Shown here: positions 1 to 6,414 of the stretch, piece after piece | Layout of the letters: each line of letters opens with the position of its first letter | How positions within the stretch are numbered: position 1 is the stretch's first letter | Assembly (NCBI GenBank): GCA_938039225.1 | Contig: CALHVH010000146.1 | Coordinates: 1-12,452, forward strand | Source of the DNA: an uncultured Gammaproteobacteria bacterium | Lineage (GTDB): Bacteria > Pseudomonadota > Gammaproteobacteria > Steroidobacterales > JABDMI01 | Length of the DNA stretch: 12,452 nucleotides | Reading direction: 5' to 3' | The notes under the pieces: model-generated | Database searches by the model: none | What the model saw: only the letters and a program-made list of their open reading frames with translations | Told to the model about the DNA's origin: nothing | Made by a program: the position numbers and the translations under genes

Positions 1-89
1 GCAGCAAATGATTGTGGTGCAACTGCTACAGTTGCAGTTAAACCTAGCCCCATCATTAGGAGCAAGCTCTTACGGATTTTCGTATTCAC
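1..89 (-). CDS. Secreted protein of unknown function, N-terminal fragment
   Basis: Only the first 29 codons are in the window; the rest lies beyond the left edge. The start is a GTG at 89-87, preceded by a strong ribosome binding site (GAGGAG, 98-103) at a spacing of 8 nt. The translation is a textbook Sec signal peptide: a basic start (MNTKIRKS), a hydrophobic core (LLLMMGLGLTATVAVA) and a probable signal peptidase I site near SFA-A. The product is therefore exported to the periplasm, outer membrane or medium. Nothing of the mature protein is visible, so no function can be given. A possible promoter and a palindrome lie upstream. Confidence 0.75.
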   Translation of the reverse strand, partial: MNTKIRKSLLLMMGLGLTATVAVAPQSFA

Positions 90-146
90 GAATAAATCTC
101 CTCTAGTTTCAATTAATTGTTTGTATATCCAAATTACAAAATTTAT

Positions 147-175
147 ATGATAAATGCATCAAATTGAGCTTTGAA
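147..175 (-). promoter_or_regulatory. Possible sigma-70 promoter for the secreted-protein fragment
   Basis: On the minus strand TTCAAA (175-170) and TATCAT (152-147) are separated by 17 nt, which fits -35 and -10 boxes. Both match the consensus only partly and the whole region is AT-rich, so a chance match is quite possible. The predicted start would give a leader of roughly 50 nt before the GTG at 89. Confidence 0.25.
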
Positions 176-182
176 TACACAT

Positions 183-200
183 TTTCTTTTGCAAAAGAAA
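183..200. promoter_or_regulatory. 18-bp perfect palindrome, possible operator
   Basis: TTTCTTTTG followed by CAAAAGAAA is a perfect palindrome with no spacer. A hairpin with no loop is unlikely, so a homodimeric DNA-binding protein is a better guess than a terminator. It sits 7 nt upstream of the putative -35 box (170-175) of the gene that starts at 89, a usual place for an activator or repressor site. The regulator is unknown. Confidence 0.35.
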
Positions 201-343
201 TTTCAATTAAGACAACAAATAAATAGTATTTAAATGAATCTGTTGCATAATTAACACCGACTATGCCCAATTTTAGTGCCATGGTCAAGTTAAATAGCTG
301 TTTTTATGGATATTTACGAAAAAGACCCTTGTTGTTAAAATGT

Positions 344-361
344 TACAATTTGATAATTGTA
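344..361 (-). terminator. Weak stem-loop after the formyltransferase gene
   Basis: TACAATT and AATTGTA pair as a 7-bp stem around a 4-nt loop, starting 12 nt past the formyltransferase stop codon. On the minus strand it is followed by a T-rich stretch (ACATTTTAAC). The stem is nearly all A-T, so it is a weak candidate for the end of the three-gene operon. Confidence 0.3.
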
Positions 362-373
362 TTTAATTTTGTA

Positions 374-1147
374 CTATAAAGTATCAAATAAAGCATGCCC
401 AAGCGCTAGAAAATCTTTGCGGTTATCATCTGAGGGGAATGAATAGTACTTACCTATATGTGGCTGAGGACTTGAATTTATAGACTTTCCTTGCGCTAAT
501 CTCAGAACAGTGCTGATTATATTTTGCGCACCCAATGGATAAAGCCCCAAAACATTAGACAAATAAGACCGAGAATAATCACATTCTAGAGTAGATGCAG
601 CAATAACATCGCCTGTATCCACCTCCGCATCCGAAATATAGTGAAGTACTGAGCCTATCTGCGTTTCATTATTGAGCATAGACCAAAAGGTTGCCATTGC
701 TCCCCGATACTCAGGTAAGCGTCCAGAATGTAAATTAATAACGCCATGTTTGGGAATTGCGATTAAGTCTTCTTTTAAATACTTTCGAAAGCGAATTGAA
801 ATTATCAATTCAGGATCAAGAGCTCTTATTCTTTTTAAACCAGACTTACTGTTAGGCTTGCTTAAAGTTTCAATATTATGTTTCGTTTTTTTTGCCAGGA
901 CATCAAATGAATCACATTCTAGTTGCAGCGAATTAATTCCAGCATTTAAATCATCACATAAACTTTGCTCATAATGTGCTAATGCCGCAAAGCTGTCTTT
1001 TTCAAAAGTTGATGAGCTGTTCTCATAAACATCTCCTCTTCCCGATAGCATAATATTGATGTCATGGTTTTTATAGAGATGATTTACTACTAAGCTAATT
1101 GCATAATTTGATGCGATTTCATAGTGACCTAGAATAACTATTCGCAT
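374..1147 (-). CDS. Stand-alone formyltransferase-fold enzyme (Formyl_trans_N family)
   Basis: The 257-residue protein fits the N10-formyltetrahydrofolate-dependent formyltransferase fold, which moves a formyl group to an amine. The catalytic Asn-His-Asp set is present: N138 and H140 in INLHSGRLPEYRG (residues 137-149) and D177 in VDTGD (176-180). It is shorter than methionyl-tRNA formyltransferase (about 315 residues) and lacks that enzyme's C-terminal tRNA-binding domain, so a sugar or other small-molecule amine is a likelier substrate; this is inference. It has no signal peptide and should be cytosolic. The ATG at 1147 has an AGGA ribosome site overlapping the stop codon of the serine hydrolase gene upstream, with 8 nt between the genes, so translation is probably coupled. 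The acceptor cannot be told from sequence. Confidence 0.85.
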   Translation of the reverse strand: MRIVILGHYEIASNYAISLVVNHLYKNHDINIMLSGRGDVYENSSSTFEKDSFAALAHYEQSLCDDLNAGINSLQLECDSFDVLAKKTKHNIETLSKPNSKSGLKRIRALDPELIISIRFRKYLKEDLIAIPKHGVINLHSGRLPEYRGAMATFWSMLNNETQIGSVLHYISDAEVDTGDVIAASTLECDYSRSYLSNVLGLYPLGAQNIISTVLRLAQGKSINSSPQPHIGKYYSFPSDDNRKDFLALGHALFDTL

Positions 1148-1155
1148 ACTATTTC

Positions 1156-2346
1156 CTATAAAGAATTAGCAATTGCTCTAAACATTTGCATAGTCTCATG
1201 CTTCACTTCTCGTCCTCCATTACCATCATCTTGAAACTCCCTATGAGCCGAGGTTTTTACAATGACTACTTTTTGCCTAGGGTTTACATAAATAAATTGT
1301 CCGTAAATCCCACCAGCAAAAAATTCGCCTTCGGCATTTTCTGGGACCCACCACTGATAACCATAACCAAAAGTATCGATTTTGGTATTCGGCGGAGGAG
1401 GCGCATTATTGGCTGTTGATTTAGCGACCCAGCTTGCTGGTACTATCTGCTCGCCTAAATACACTCCCTTATTTCTAAACATTTCACCAAACTTCGCATA
1501 ATCACGTGTCGTAATAGTTAAACCGCCCAAAACAAATGCTTTGCCATAGCCATCCGTTAAATAATACGAGCTCCCTTCAGGTTTTAACTTAGACCATAAC
1601 TGAGTCTCAATTAATTCCTTTACGGATTTACCAGTTGCGCTACGTAGTATCATTCCTAAAACATGAGTATCTATTGACACATAATGTCTATGAGTTCCAG
1701 GTTTCCTTTCTTGGTTTTTTAGAGTACCAGCAAACTTATCCATAGAGCTGCCTAAGCCTAGGGTTCTACCCATTTTATTGATGTCACTATTAAAATCCAA
1801 ATAATCTTCATTAAAGGCAACACCACTGGCCATGTTCAAAACATTAGTTATTGGAACATTGTTATAAGCACTGTTACTAAGCTCAGGAACATAATCTGTG
1901 ACTGTTTTATTTTGGTCGATTAAACCTTGCTCAACCGCTATTCCAAACAAGGCTGACAAATATGACTTGGCCATTGACCAAGAAATTCGCGTATCCATAG
2001 CTTGAGTACCTAATCGATATTCTTCATGAACTATTTCACCCTTGTGTAAAACTAAAAGTGAAGTCGTACTTGTTTTAGTAAGGTAATCACTAACGGACTT
2101 TTCTTGACCTTTCAACAGATAAGTTTGAGCAATGGTTTTTTTATTCTCGGGCAACTCCACCGGAGAAACACCTGACTCCAGTTGAACGCTGAACATAGAC
2201 TCATGCATGTGAGAAAAATTATGCACGATTTTATCTTCATTAAATAAGGTGATGACTGTATGCAAGTTTAGAATTTTTTTATAGTTAACTGCTATTGTTA
2301 GAATTAATATAGCGAAGAGCACTAGGAGTATTTTTTTTATATTCAT
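1156..2346 (-). CDS. Membrane-anchored serine hydrolase, class C beta-lactamase family (NylB/EstB-like)
   Basis: A 396-residue member of the beta-lactamase-related (PF00144) hydrolases. An uncleaved-looking helix at residues 5-23 after MNIKK should anchor it in the inner membrane with the enzyme in the periplasm. The nucleophile motif SxxK is S124-M-A-K127. The second motif is Y222-V-S224 (HYVSIDTHVLG), with the YxS form seen in esterase or amidase members such as 6-aminohexanoate-dimer hydrolase rather than the YxN of true AmpC enzymes. A GGIYGQ segment (residues 346-351) replaces the KTG box. It is thus more likely an esterase, amidase or D-aminopeptidase than a resistance enzyme. It lies 37 nt after the TMEM175-like gene and 8 nt before the formyltransferase gene. 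The ribosome site at its ATG is poor. Confidence 0.88.
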   Translation of the reverse strand: MNIKKILLVLFAILILTIAVNYKKILNLHTVITLFNEDKIVHNFSHMHESMFSVQLESGVSPVELPENKKTIAQTYLLKGQEKSVSDYLTKTSTTSLLVLHKGEIVHEEYRLGTQAMDTRISWSMAKSYLSALFGIAVEQGLIDQNKTVTDYVPELSNSAYNNVPITNVLNMASGVAFNEDYLDFNSDINKMGRTLGLGSSMDKFAGTLKNQERKPGTHRHYVSIDTHVLGMILRSATGKSVKELIETQLWSKLKPEGSSYYLTDGYGKAFVLGGLTITTRDYAKFGEMFRNKGVYLGEQIVPASWVAKSTANNAPPPPNTKIDTFGYGYQWWVPENAEGEFFAGGIYGQFIYVNPRQKVVIVKTSAHREFQDDGNGGREVKHETMQMFRAIANSL

Positions 2347-2383
2347 GTTTTGAGTCTACCATCTCACTCTAATCGAGCATAGC

Positions 2384-3121
2384 TTAAGTTTGCTTACGTT
2401 CGCTGATCTTATACTGCAAATACTGTATGGGGAACAATCCAAAATAAACAAACCCAGCCCAATGTAAATACGTAATAGGAAGAATAAAGCAAAATAGCAG
2501 TGATAAAATTGCAAATGCAGAGGCGATTAGCCAACGAAAATAGACATTTACGGTTTCGAAATACTCTTTTTTACTTAACAAAAGGTTTTGCTTACGTTGA
2601 ATTGCAATTCTATACATAGCTGCCACAATTAATGTCATCACAAAAAAACCGGCCGAATAAAAAGCAAAAAAACCACGGGCACCAAATTCGCTATCCAAGG
2701 TGAAGTTCTGAGGGAAGAAACCATCACTTAAAAAATGAAACATTCCCTGAAATAAAAGCCGTAATGGCAGTATATAAACCAAAAGTACAAAGACCAGTGT
2801 CACACTCAAAAAGACACTAACTTTAGACTCGATAGCAAAACGCCGACTCCAACGCCTATGCTCTAACCAGAACATCATTAAAATCAAAAAACTCATAGCA
2901 AGCGCAGGAATTAATTTAATGCCCTCTAATAATTCTGGAAAATTGGTCGGCAACCTTCCTTGCAACATGACCAAAAATGATAAAACGAATGCAAAGGCTG
3001 CATCGATTAAAGTATCTAAACGAGTGGTTTCAAGACCCCGCATTCGGAAACCATTTTCAAGTGGAAGCTCAGCAAGCTCTGCTTCTGTCCACTGCATTTC
3101 TGAAACTGTTTGTTTAGACAT
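2384..3121 (-). CDS. TMEM175-like (DUF1211) integral membrane protein
   Basis: The 245-residue protein has a cytosolic N-terminus of about 35 residues and about six membrane segments (near 36-53, 69-86, 102-124, 150-172, 197-215, 219-235). The first begins RLDTLIDAAFAF (34-45), which lines up with the TMEM175 signature RxxxFSD: R34 and D40 are kept, but the Phe and Ser are Leu38 and Ile39. The polar loop after helix 2 (FWLEHRRWSRR) is also typical. Known TMEM175 proteins are potassium-permeable channels in which one six-helix unit per chain assembles as a tetramer; with the altered signature, channel activity here is only a suggestion. It is probably the first gene of an operon with the hydrolase and formyltransferase. 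An AAGAAG sequence precedes the ATG. Confidence 0.65.
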   Translation of the reverse strand: MSKQTVSEMQWTEAELAELPLENGFRMRGLETTRLDTLIDAAFAFVLSFLVMLQGRLPTNFPELLEGIKLIPALAMSFLILMMFWLEHRRWSRRFAIESKVSVFLSVTLVFVLLVYILPLRLLFQGMFHFLSDGFFPQNFTLDSEFGARGFFAFYSAGFFVMTLIVAAMYRIAIQRKQNLLLSKKEYFETVNVYFRWLIASAFAILSLLFCFILPITYLHWAGFVYFGLFPIQYLQYKISERKQT

Positions 3122-3181
3122 ATCGTTATCTTCTTAAACTGTATTAAAGACATAGTAAGTGAAGATATTAATAATTGGAAT

Positions 3182-3208
3182 AAAAAAGACCACTTAATGT
3201 GGTCTTTT
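3182..3208 (-). terminator. Second (downstream) hairpin terminator after the spondin operon
   Basis: A perfect 10-bp stem (AAAAGACCAC with GTGGTCTTTT) encloses a 5-nt loop. On the minus strand it runs into TTTTTT (3187-3182). It lies just downstream of another terminator at 3211-3248, and could act as a back-up that protects the TMEM175-like operon from read-through. On the plus strand it has four T residues, but no plus-strand gene leads into it. Confidence 0.75.
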
Positions 3209-3210
3209 GC

Positions 3211-3248
3211 AAAAAAATACCTAGCCACATTAGAATGGGACTAGGTAT
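3211..3248 (-). terminator. First hairpin terminator after the spondin operon
   Basis: On the minus strand ATACCTAG (3248-3241) pairs with CTAGGTAT (3224-3217). The interior can extend the stem imperfectly (CCCAT with ATGTGG), and a run of seven T follows (3217-3211). It starts 27 nt after the stop codon of the spondin lipoprotein gene, the usual position for an intrinsic terminator. Confidence 0.75.
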
Positions 3249-3275
3249 GTATTACTTAATATAAAGACTATCAAG

Positions 3276-4046
3276 TTATTCTGTGCGTGTCACAATCACC
3301 TTAGTTGTAGAATTATCAAAACGATGTCTCTCAACTAAATCGGCTGTTGCCAAACCAGATTCAACACTCACGTTTGTGACGACTCCTTGATGAAAGTGAA
3401 CTCTGTCAAAAATATCATTTCTAACCGAATTAAAACCCTCGCCACCAAAGTCAGGCCCTGGCATATTGATACCTAATTCATCATTAGCCTCAGTACCTGA
3501 ATCCCAAGTGGGACCAAAAAACTCTAGAGTATCTCCTGCCTCCATATTACTAATGTTTACAGCATTTAAAGCACTGAATGCATCATTAGTATGCACTAAC
3601 ATGGTCGCTAAGCTTAAACGTGCTGTATCTAGCTGATCACTAGGGAATCTTAACTCTACAACATCACTTATAGATCTAGGTGGAACTGGTCCATCGGTAG
3701 AAGCCGATACTAGATATTCAGTAGCCGCTTGAGCCTCTGCTAATAGTTCAGCATTGCTACCACCTTCGGCTAACTGCTCAATACCAAGACTAGCAGGATC
3801 ACCATCAACAAAAGCATTGAAACCTTGAGCATGAAAAACAATCCCAACTGGCGACAATGGCTGAGCATTAGTCAAATTTGTAATTTGTACGTTAAAGACT
3901 GCATCAGCCACTGGTGGTGGTGTAACTACCACAGGAGGGTCAACCGGAAGTACAGGCTCAACTGGGTCATTATCATTACTACTACTGCAAGCAGCAAGAC
4001 TTAGCATCAGACTAAAAAGTCCAAGATATATGTATTTATTTTGCAT
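3276..4046 (-). CDS. Spondin-domain lipoprotein
   Basis: A 256-residue protein with a lipoprotein signal: hydrophobic core, then LSLAAC with the lipidated cysteine at C20. Residues 21-49 form a Ser/Asp/Pro/Val-rich linker, followed by one spondin domain (about 50-255, Spondin_N-like). Family landmarks are SPVGIVFHA (65-73), TMLVHTNDAFSALNA (148-162), WDSGTEANDE (181-190), VHFHQG (216-221) and the closing HRFDNSTTKVIVTR (241-254). There is Ser, not Asp, after the cysteine, which fits sorting to the outer membrane. In animals this domain occurs in extracellular matrix proteins; bacterial copies have no settled role known to me. It has a GGAG ribosome site (4052-4055) and begins 12 nt after the other spondin gene, so the two are co-transcribed. 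Confidence 0.85.
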   Translation of the reverse strand: MQNKYIYLGLFSLMLSLAACSSSNDNDPVEPVLPVDPPVVVTPPPVADAVFNVQITNLTNAQPLSPVGIVFHAQGFNAFVDGDPASLGIEQLAEGGSNAELLAEAQAATEYLVSASTDGPVPPRSISDVVELRFPSDQLDTARLSLATMLVHTNDAFSALNAVNISNMEAGDTLEFFGPTWDSGTEANDELGINMPGPDFGGEGFNSVRNDIFDRVHFHQGVVTNVSVESGLATADLVERHRFDNSTTKVIVTRTE

Positions 4047-4058
4047 GATAACTCCGAT

Positions 4059-4889
4059 TTAATTTACTGTAATTGTCATACGAGCAACAGGATTCAACCA
4101 ACGATGAACCGTTGAGTCTAAATCGCTGATACCACCATTTGGATCAGTATCACCCACAATGTTTCTATGAATATGTACAGCACCTTCGCGATCTTCAGCA
4201 TCATCAGCTAACTCACCCGCTTGAATTTGAATAGCAACACCCGTTCCACCTACTCCAACATTTGTTGCATTTGGATTACCTGATCCAGCCATACCAGGAA
4301 CAGCGTAACCACCTAAAGCCGCACCTGTACCACCTTCAATTACATCGGTACGTGTTGCATTAATTTCATCGTTAGCTTCAGTTCCTGAGTCATATGCATT
4401 TAAAGTTACTGTATAAGTTCCTGGTTCAGTTGGAATCTTCCAAGAATCTAAACCTGCAAATGCATCATTAGTTGGAATAAGCATAGTAACCAAGGATAAA
4501 TATTCGAAGTCTTGGCTATCAAACGTATAGCTATTAGATCGAGTAGCTGGTGGCAAAGGAGGTCCACCTAAGCCGAAAGCTTGAAAAGTATTATTAGCAA
4601 TATTTTCTGGGCGCGTTAATAAGTATTCAAAATTACTGTTGGCACTAGCTGCATTTTGTGAATTTACGATCACTCCACCCTCGGCCATCCAAGCTAGAGC
4701 TCTTGTTGCAGGAGTTCCAGGTTCAAATAAATCAATATTTTCATTATGTGCTACAAGTAATCGAGGAGTAAAAGACATACCTCGAGTTAAGTTAGTAATG
4801 TCTACGGTTAAAGTGGCTGCCTGTGCATCGTTTTGAGCACTAAGAGTAGCTGCTGTTATTACTGCAAGGCTAATAAGTTTTTTATTCAT
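4059..4889 (-). CDS. Secreted spondin-domain protein
   Basis: A 276-residue protein with a Sec signal peptide (MNKKLISLAV start, probable cleavage after AQA, residue 24) and a single spondin-type domain. Landmarks are TMLIPTNDAFAGLD (135-148), YDSGTEANDE (166-175), GAVHIHRN (236-243) and VHRWLNPVARMTITV (261-275). It is a diverged paralogue of the neighbouring lipoprotein, but lacks a lipobox and has an extra Gly/Ala/Asn-rich insertion (about 186-216), so it should be free in the periplasm or outside. The ATG at 4889 is chosen over a TTG 66 nt upstream for three reasons: it has a good GGAG site, it starts a clean signal peptide, and the predicted ECF promoter lies between the two, so the longer form would not be transcribed from it. 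Confidence 0.85.
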   Translation of the reverse strand: MNKKLISLAVITAATLSAQNDAQAATLTVDITNLTRGMSFTPRLLVAHNENIDLFEPGTPATRALAWMAEGGVIVNSQNAASANSNFEYLLTRPENIANNTFQAFGLGGPPLPPATRSNSYTFDSQDFEYLSLVTMLIPTNDAFAGLDSWKIPTEPGTYTVTLNAYDSGTEANDEINATRTDVIEGGTGAALGGYAVPGMAGSGNPNATNVGVGGTGVAIQIQAGELADDAEDREGAVHIHRNIVGDTDPNGGISDLDSTVHRWLNPVARMTITVN

Positions 4890-4897
4890 AGGTCTGT

Positions 4898-4901
4898 CTC
4901 C
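4898..4901 (-). promoter_or_regulatory. Ribosome binding site that fixes the start of the secreted spondin gene
   Basis: GGAG on the minus strand, 8 nt before the ATG at 4889. No comparable site precedes the alternative TTG at 4955. Confidence 0.7.
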
Positions 4902-4941
4902 AATTATTTGATTTATGTGCTTACTTAAAGTATTTCGGAAA

Positions 4942-4970
4942 GTAAGAGGAAGCAAAAGAAGAATAGGTTC
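4942..4970 (-). promoter_or_regulatory. ECF-type promoter of the spondin operon
   Basis: On the minus strand GAACCT (4970-4965) is followed after 15 nt by CCTCTTAC (4949-4942). The GAAC core is typical of -35 elements read by RpoE-like ECF sigma factors. The same pair of boxes, with 16 nt between, stands before the divergent sigma factor gene (5112-5141). Transcription would begin near 4935 and give a leader of about 45 nt carrying the GGAG site. Confidence 0.65.
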
Positions 4971-5111
4971 TAATATTGTGAAAATTTTTTTATATCACTG
5001 CTTTGACCTAGTGAATAAGCTTCGAATGCCCTAAATAACTAGAAATATATTGTCTTTGTGTAATAAAACCAGATATAAATAACTCTTATAGAATTAAATC
5101 AATCTATCGAT

Positions 5112-5141
5112 GAACCTTTTATTGAGCAACCCTCCTCTAAC
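5112..5141 (+). promoter_or_regulatory. ECF-type promoter of the sigma factor operon (probable autoregulation)
   Basis: GAACCT (5112-5117), 16 nt, then CCTCTAAC (5134-5141). It matches the spondin promoter in 6 of 6 bases of the -35 box and 7 of 8 of the -10 box, while the spacers differ. ECF sigma factors commonly drive their own operon. The expected start site, near 5147, leaves a leader of only about 10 nt before the ATG at 5157. Confidence 0.65.
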
Positions 5142-5156
5142 TGGATAGAACAACTA

Positions 5157-5774
5157 ATGAGAAACGTTTCACCTGACAATACTGATGCTATTCTTAATAC
5201 AAAAGTGAGTGTTTCAGAAGCTAACGCACATGAAGTAAAGCTTCTACAAAAAATAGCTAATGATAAAGACTCAAAAGCCCTTGAAGCGCTTTATAAGATT
5301 TATCATCCAAGGCTAGCTGGCTTTTTGTATCGTATGACAAAAGATGATAGTCAAATAAGTGAATTGATTAATGAAGTTATGTATTCAGTTTGGAAGTATG
5401 CTGGACAGTTTAAAGGAACAGCTAAAGTTTCAACTTGGATATTTACGATTGCATATAGAGAATTTTGCAAAATAATAAAAAAGAGTAAACGACAAACCGA
5501 ATTATTAAATGAAGTAGCCGAAGAAAAATTAATTGAAGAACAGAACAACCATGCCCATGATGATAGTAAAATTGAGTCTAATGAACTCATTCAGAAAGCT
5601 CTTGAATATTTATCACCTGAACATCGCATGGCCATTGAGCTTAGTTATTTTTCTGGATACACAATTGTAGAGATAGCGGCTATTGCCCAATGCCCTGAAA
5701 ATACAATAAAGACAAGAATGTTCCATGCCAGACGTAAATTACGCGATGTGGTAACGGAATTATCGATAAACTAA
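5157..5774 (+). CDS. ECF-family sigma-70 RNA polymerase sigma factor
   Basis: A 205-residue two-domain ECF sigma factor. Region 2 spans about 42-108 (YHPRLAGFLYRMTKD, then SELINEVMYSVWKYAGQF and STWIFTIAYREF) and binds core polymerase and the -10 element. A charged linker (109-142) is followed by region 4 (about 146-198), with the helix-turn-helix TIVEIAAIAQCPENTIKTRM and ARRKLRDVV reading the -35 element. The 25 or so residues before region 2 are longer than usual. Genes for an anti-sigma-like protein and a peptidase follow 13 nt downstream, so this is a sigma/anti-sigma operon. Its likely targets are its own promoter and that of the divergent spondin pair. No Shine-Dalgarno sequence is clear at the ATG; a GTG at 5205 is a less likely start. 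Confidence 0.92.
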   Translation: MRNVSPDNTDAILNTKVSVSEANAHEVKLLQKIANDKDSKALEALYKIYHPRLAGFLYRMTKDDSQISELINEVMYSVWKYAGQFKGTAKVSTWIFTIAYREFCKIIKKSKRQTELLNEVAEEKLIEEQNNHAHDDSKIESNELIQKALEYLSPEHRMAIELSYFSGYTIVEIAAIAQCPENTIKTRMFHARRKLRDVVTELSIN

Positions 5775-5787
5775 TGAGCGTAGAACG

Positions 5788-6414
5788 ATGAACAAAAAAA
5801 TACTTAGCCAACAAGAGTTAGAAAACAAACTTTCTGATTACATTGCAGGTGTAACAGAACCAGAAATTAGCGCTCAGATTGAAGCTCTAGCAGAGAGCAA
5901 TAATGAATTTGCGAGTTTACTTTTGTTTGAACGTGAACTAATCAAGAGCATGAACCAGCCACAAGAATACAGCCCTTCTCGTGCAGTTGAACATAACTTT
6001 ACTCGATTAAAAGCACGCATCAAAGAAGAACAAAAACATATACCTATATATCAAAAATTATTTGACGCATTTAAAAAGCCTTTACCTGCAATGTTTGCTG
6101 TTGCTTGTGCTATTTTAATCACTGTTAGCATTCAAAGCCCTAGCAATAATGAATTTGTTACTCTTTCAGACCCAGATACTCAAGTAGCTAACCCTGAAAA
6201 TTTAGAACTACTTAGAATAATTTTCTCTACAGAACACAATGCAAAAGATATTGTAGAATTTGAAAAACGCTATGCTTTAAAAACCATTAAAGGCCCTGAT
6301 TCGGCTGGTTCTTACGTTTTTGCGCTTGATAAAGAGAAAGCATCGGATACTTTAATCGCAACTTTACAAAAAGACCCGTCTATAACTTTTGTTGGAAAAA
6401 CTGTCACACAATGA
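5788..6414 (+). CDS. Single-pass membrane anti-sigma-like protein
   Basis: The gene has the position, size (208 residues) and layout of an anti-sigma factor, although its sequence is weakly conserved. A cytosolic helical part (1-97) should bind the sigma factor; it contains LENKLSDYIAGV and ELIKSMNQP but has no HxxxCxxC zinc motif. One membrane helix (about 99-116) is followed by a linker rich in Asn/Pro/Asp and a periplasmic C-terminal domain (about 138-204): LLRIIFSTEHNA, GPDSAGSYVFAL, LQKDPSITFVGKTV. This tail looks like a small ferredoxin-like domain of the kind found in subtilase propeptides and in the tails of other anti-sigma proteins. It should hold the sigma factor inactive at the membrane until an envelope signal arrives. 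Its stop codon overlaps the peptidase start (ATGA). Confidence 0.75.
   Translation: MNKKILSQQELENKLSDYIAGVTEPEISAQIEALAESNNEFASLLLFERELIKSMNQPQEYSPSRAVEHNFTRLKARIKEEQKHIPIYQKLFDAFKKPLPAMFAVACAILITVSIQSPSNNEFVTLSDPDTQVANPENLELLRIIFSTEHNAKDIVEFEKRYALKTIKGPDSAGSYVFALDKEKASDTLIATLQKDPSITFVGKTVTQ

Noticed and set aside
1156..2346. An AmpC-type antibiotic-resistance beta-lactamase
   Set aside because: The second motif is YVS instead of YxN, the KTG box is absent, and the membrane anchor is unlike AmpC; an esterase or amidase fits better.
3016..3228. A 70-codon minus-strand frame overlapping the start of the TMEM175-like gene
   Set aside because: It lies in another frame over the conserved N-terminus of that gene and crosses the terminator region; it shows no coherent protein features.
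4890..4955. A 22-residue N-terminal extension of the secreted spondin protein from a TTG at 4955
   Set aside because: It would bury the signal peptide inside the protein, has no ribosome site, and begins upstream of the predicted transcription start.
5788..6085. Zinc-binding anti-sigma (zf-HC2) domain in the anti-sigma-like protein
   Set aside because: The cytosolic part has no HxxxCxxC motif and no cysteines in this stretch, so only a zinc-free type is tenable.
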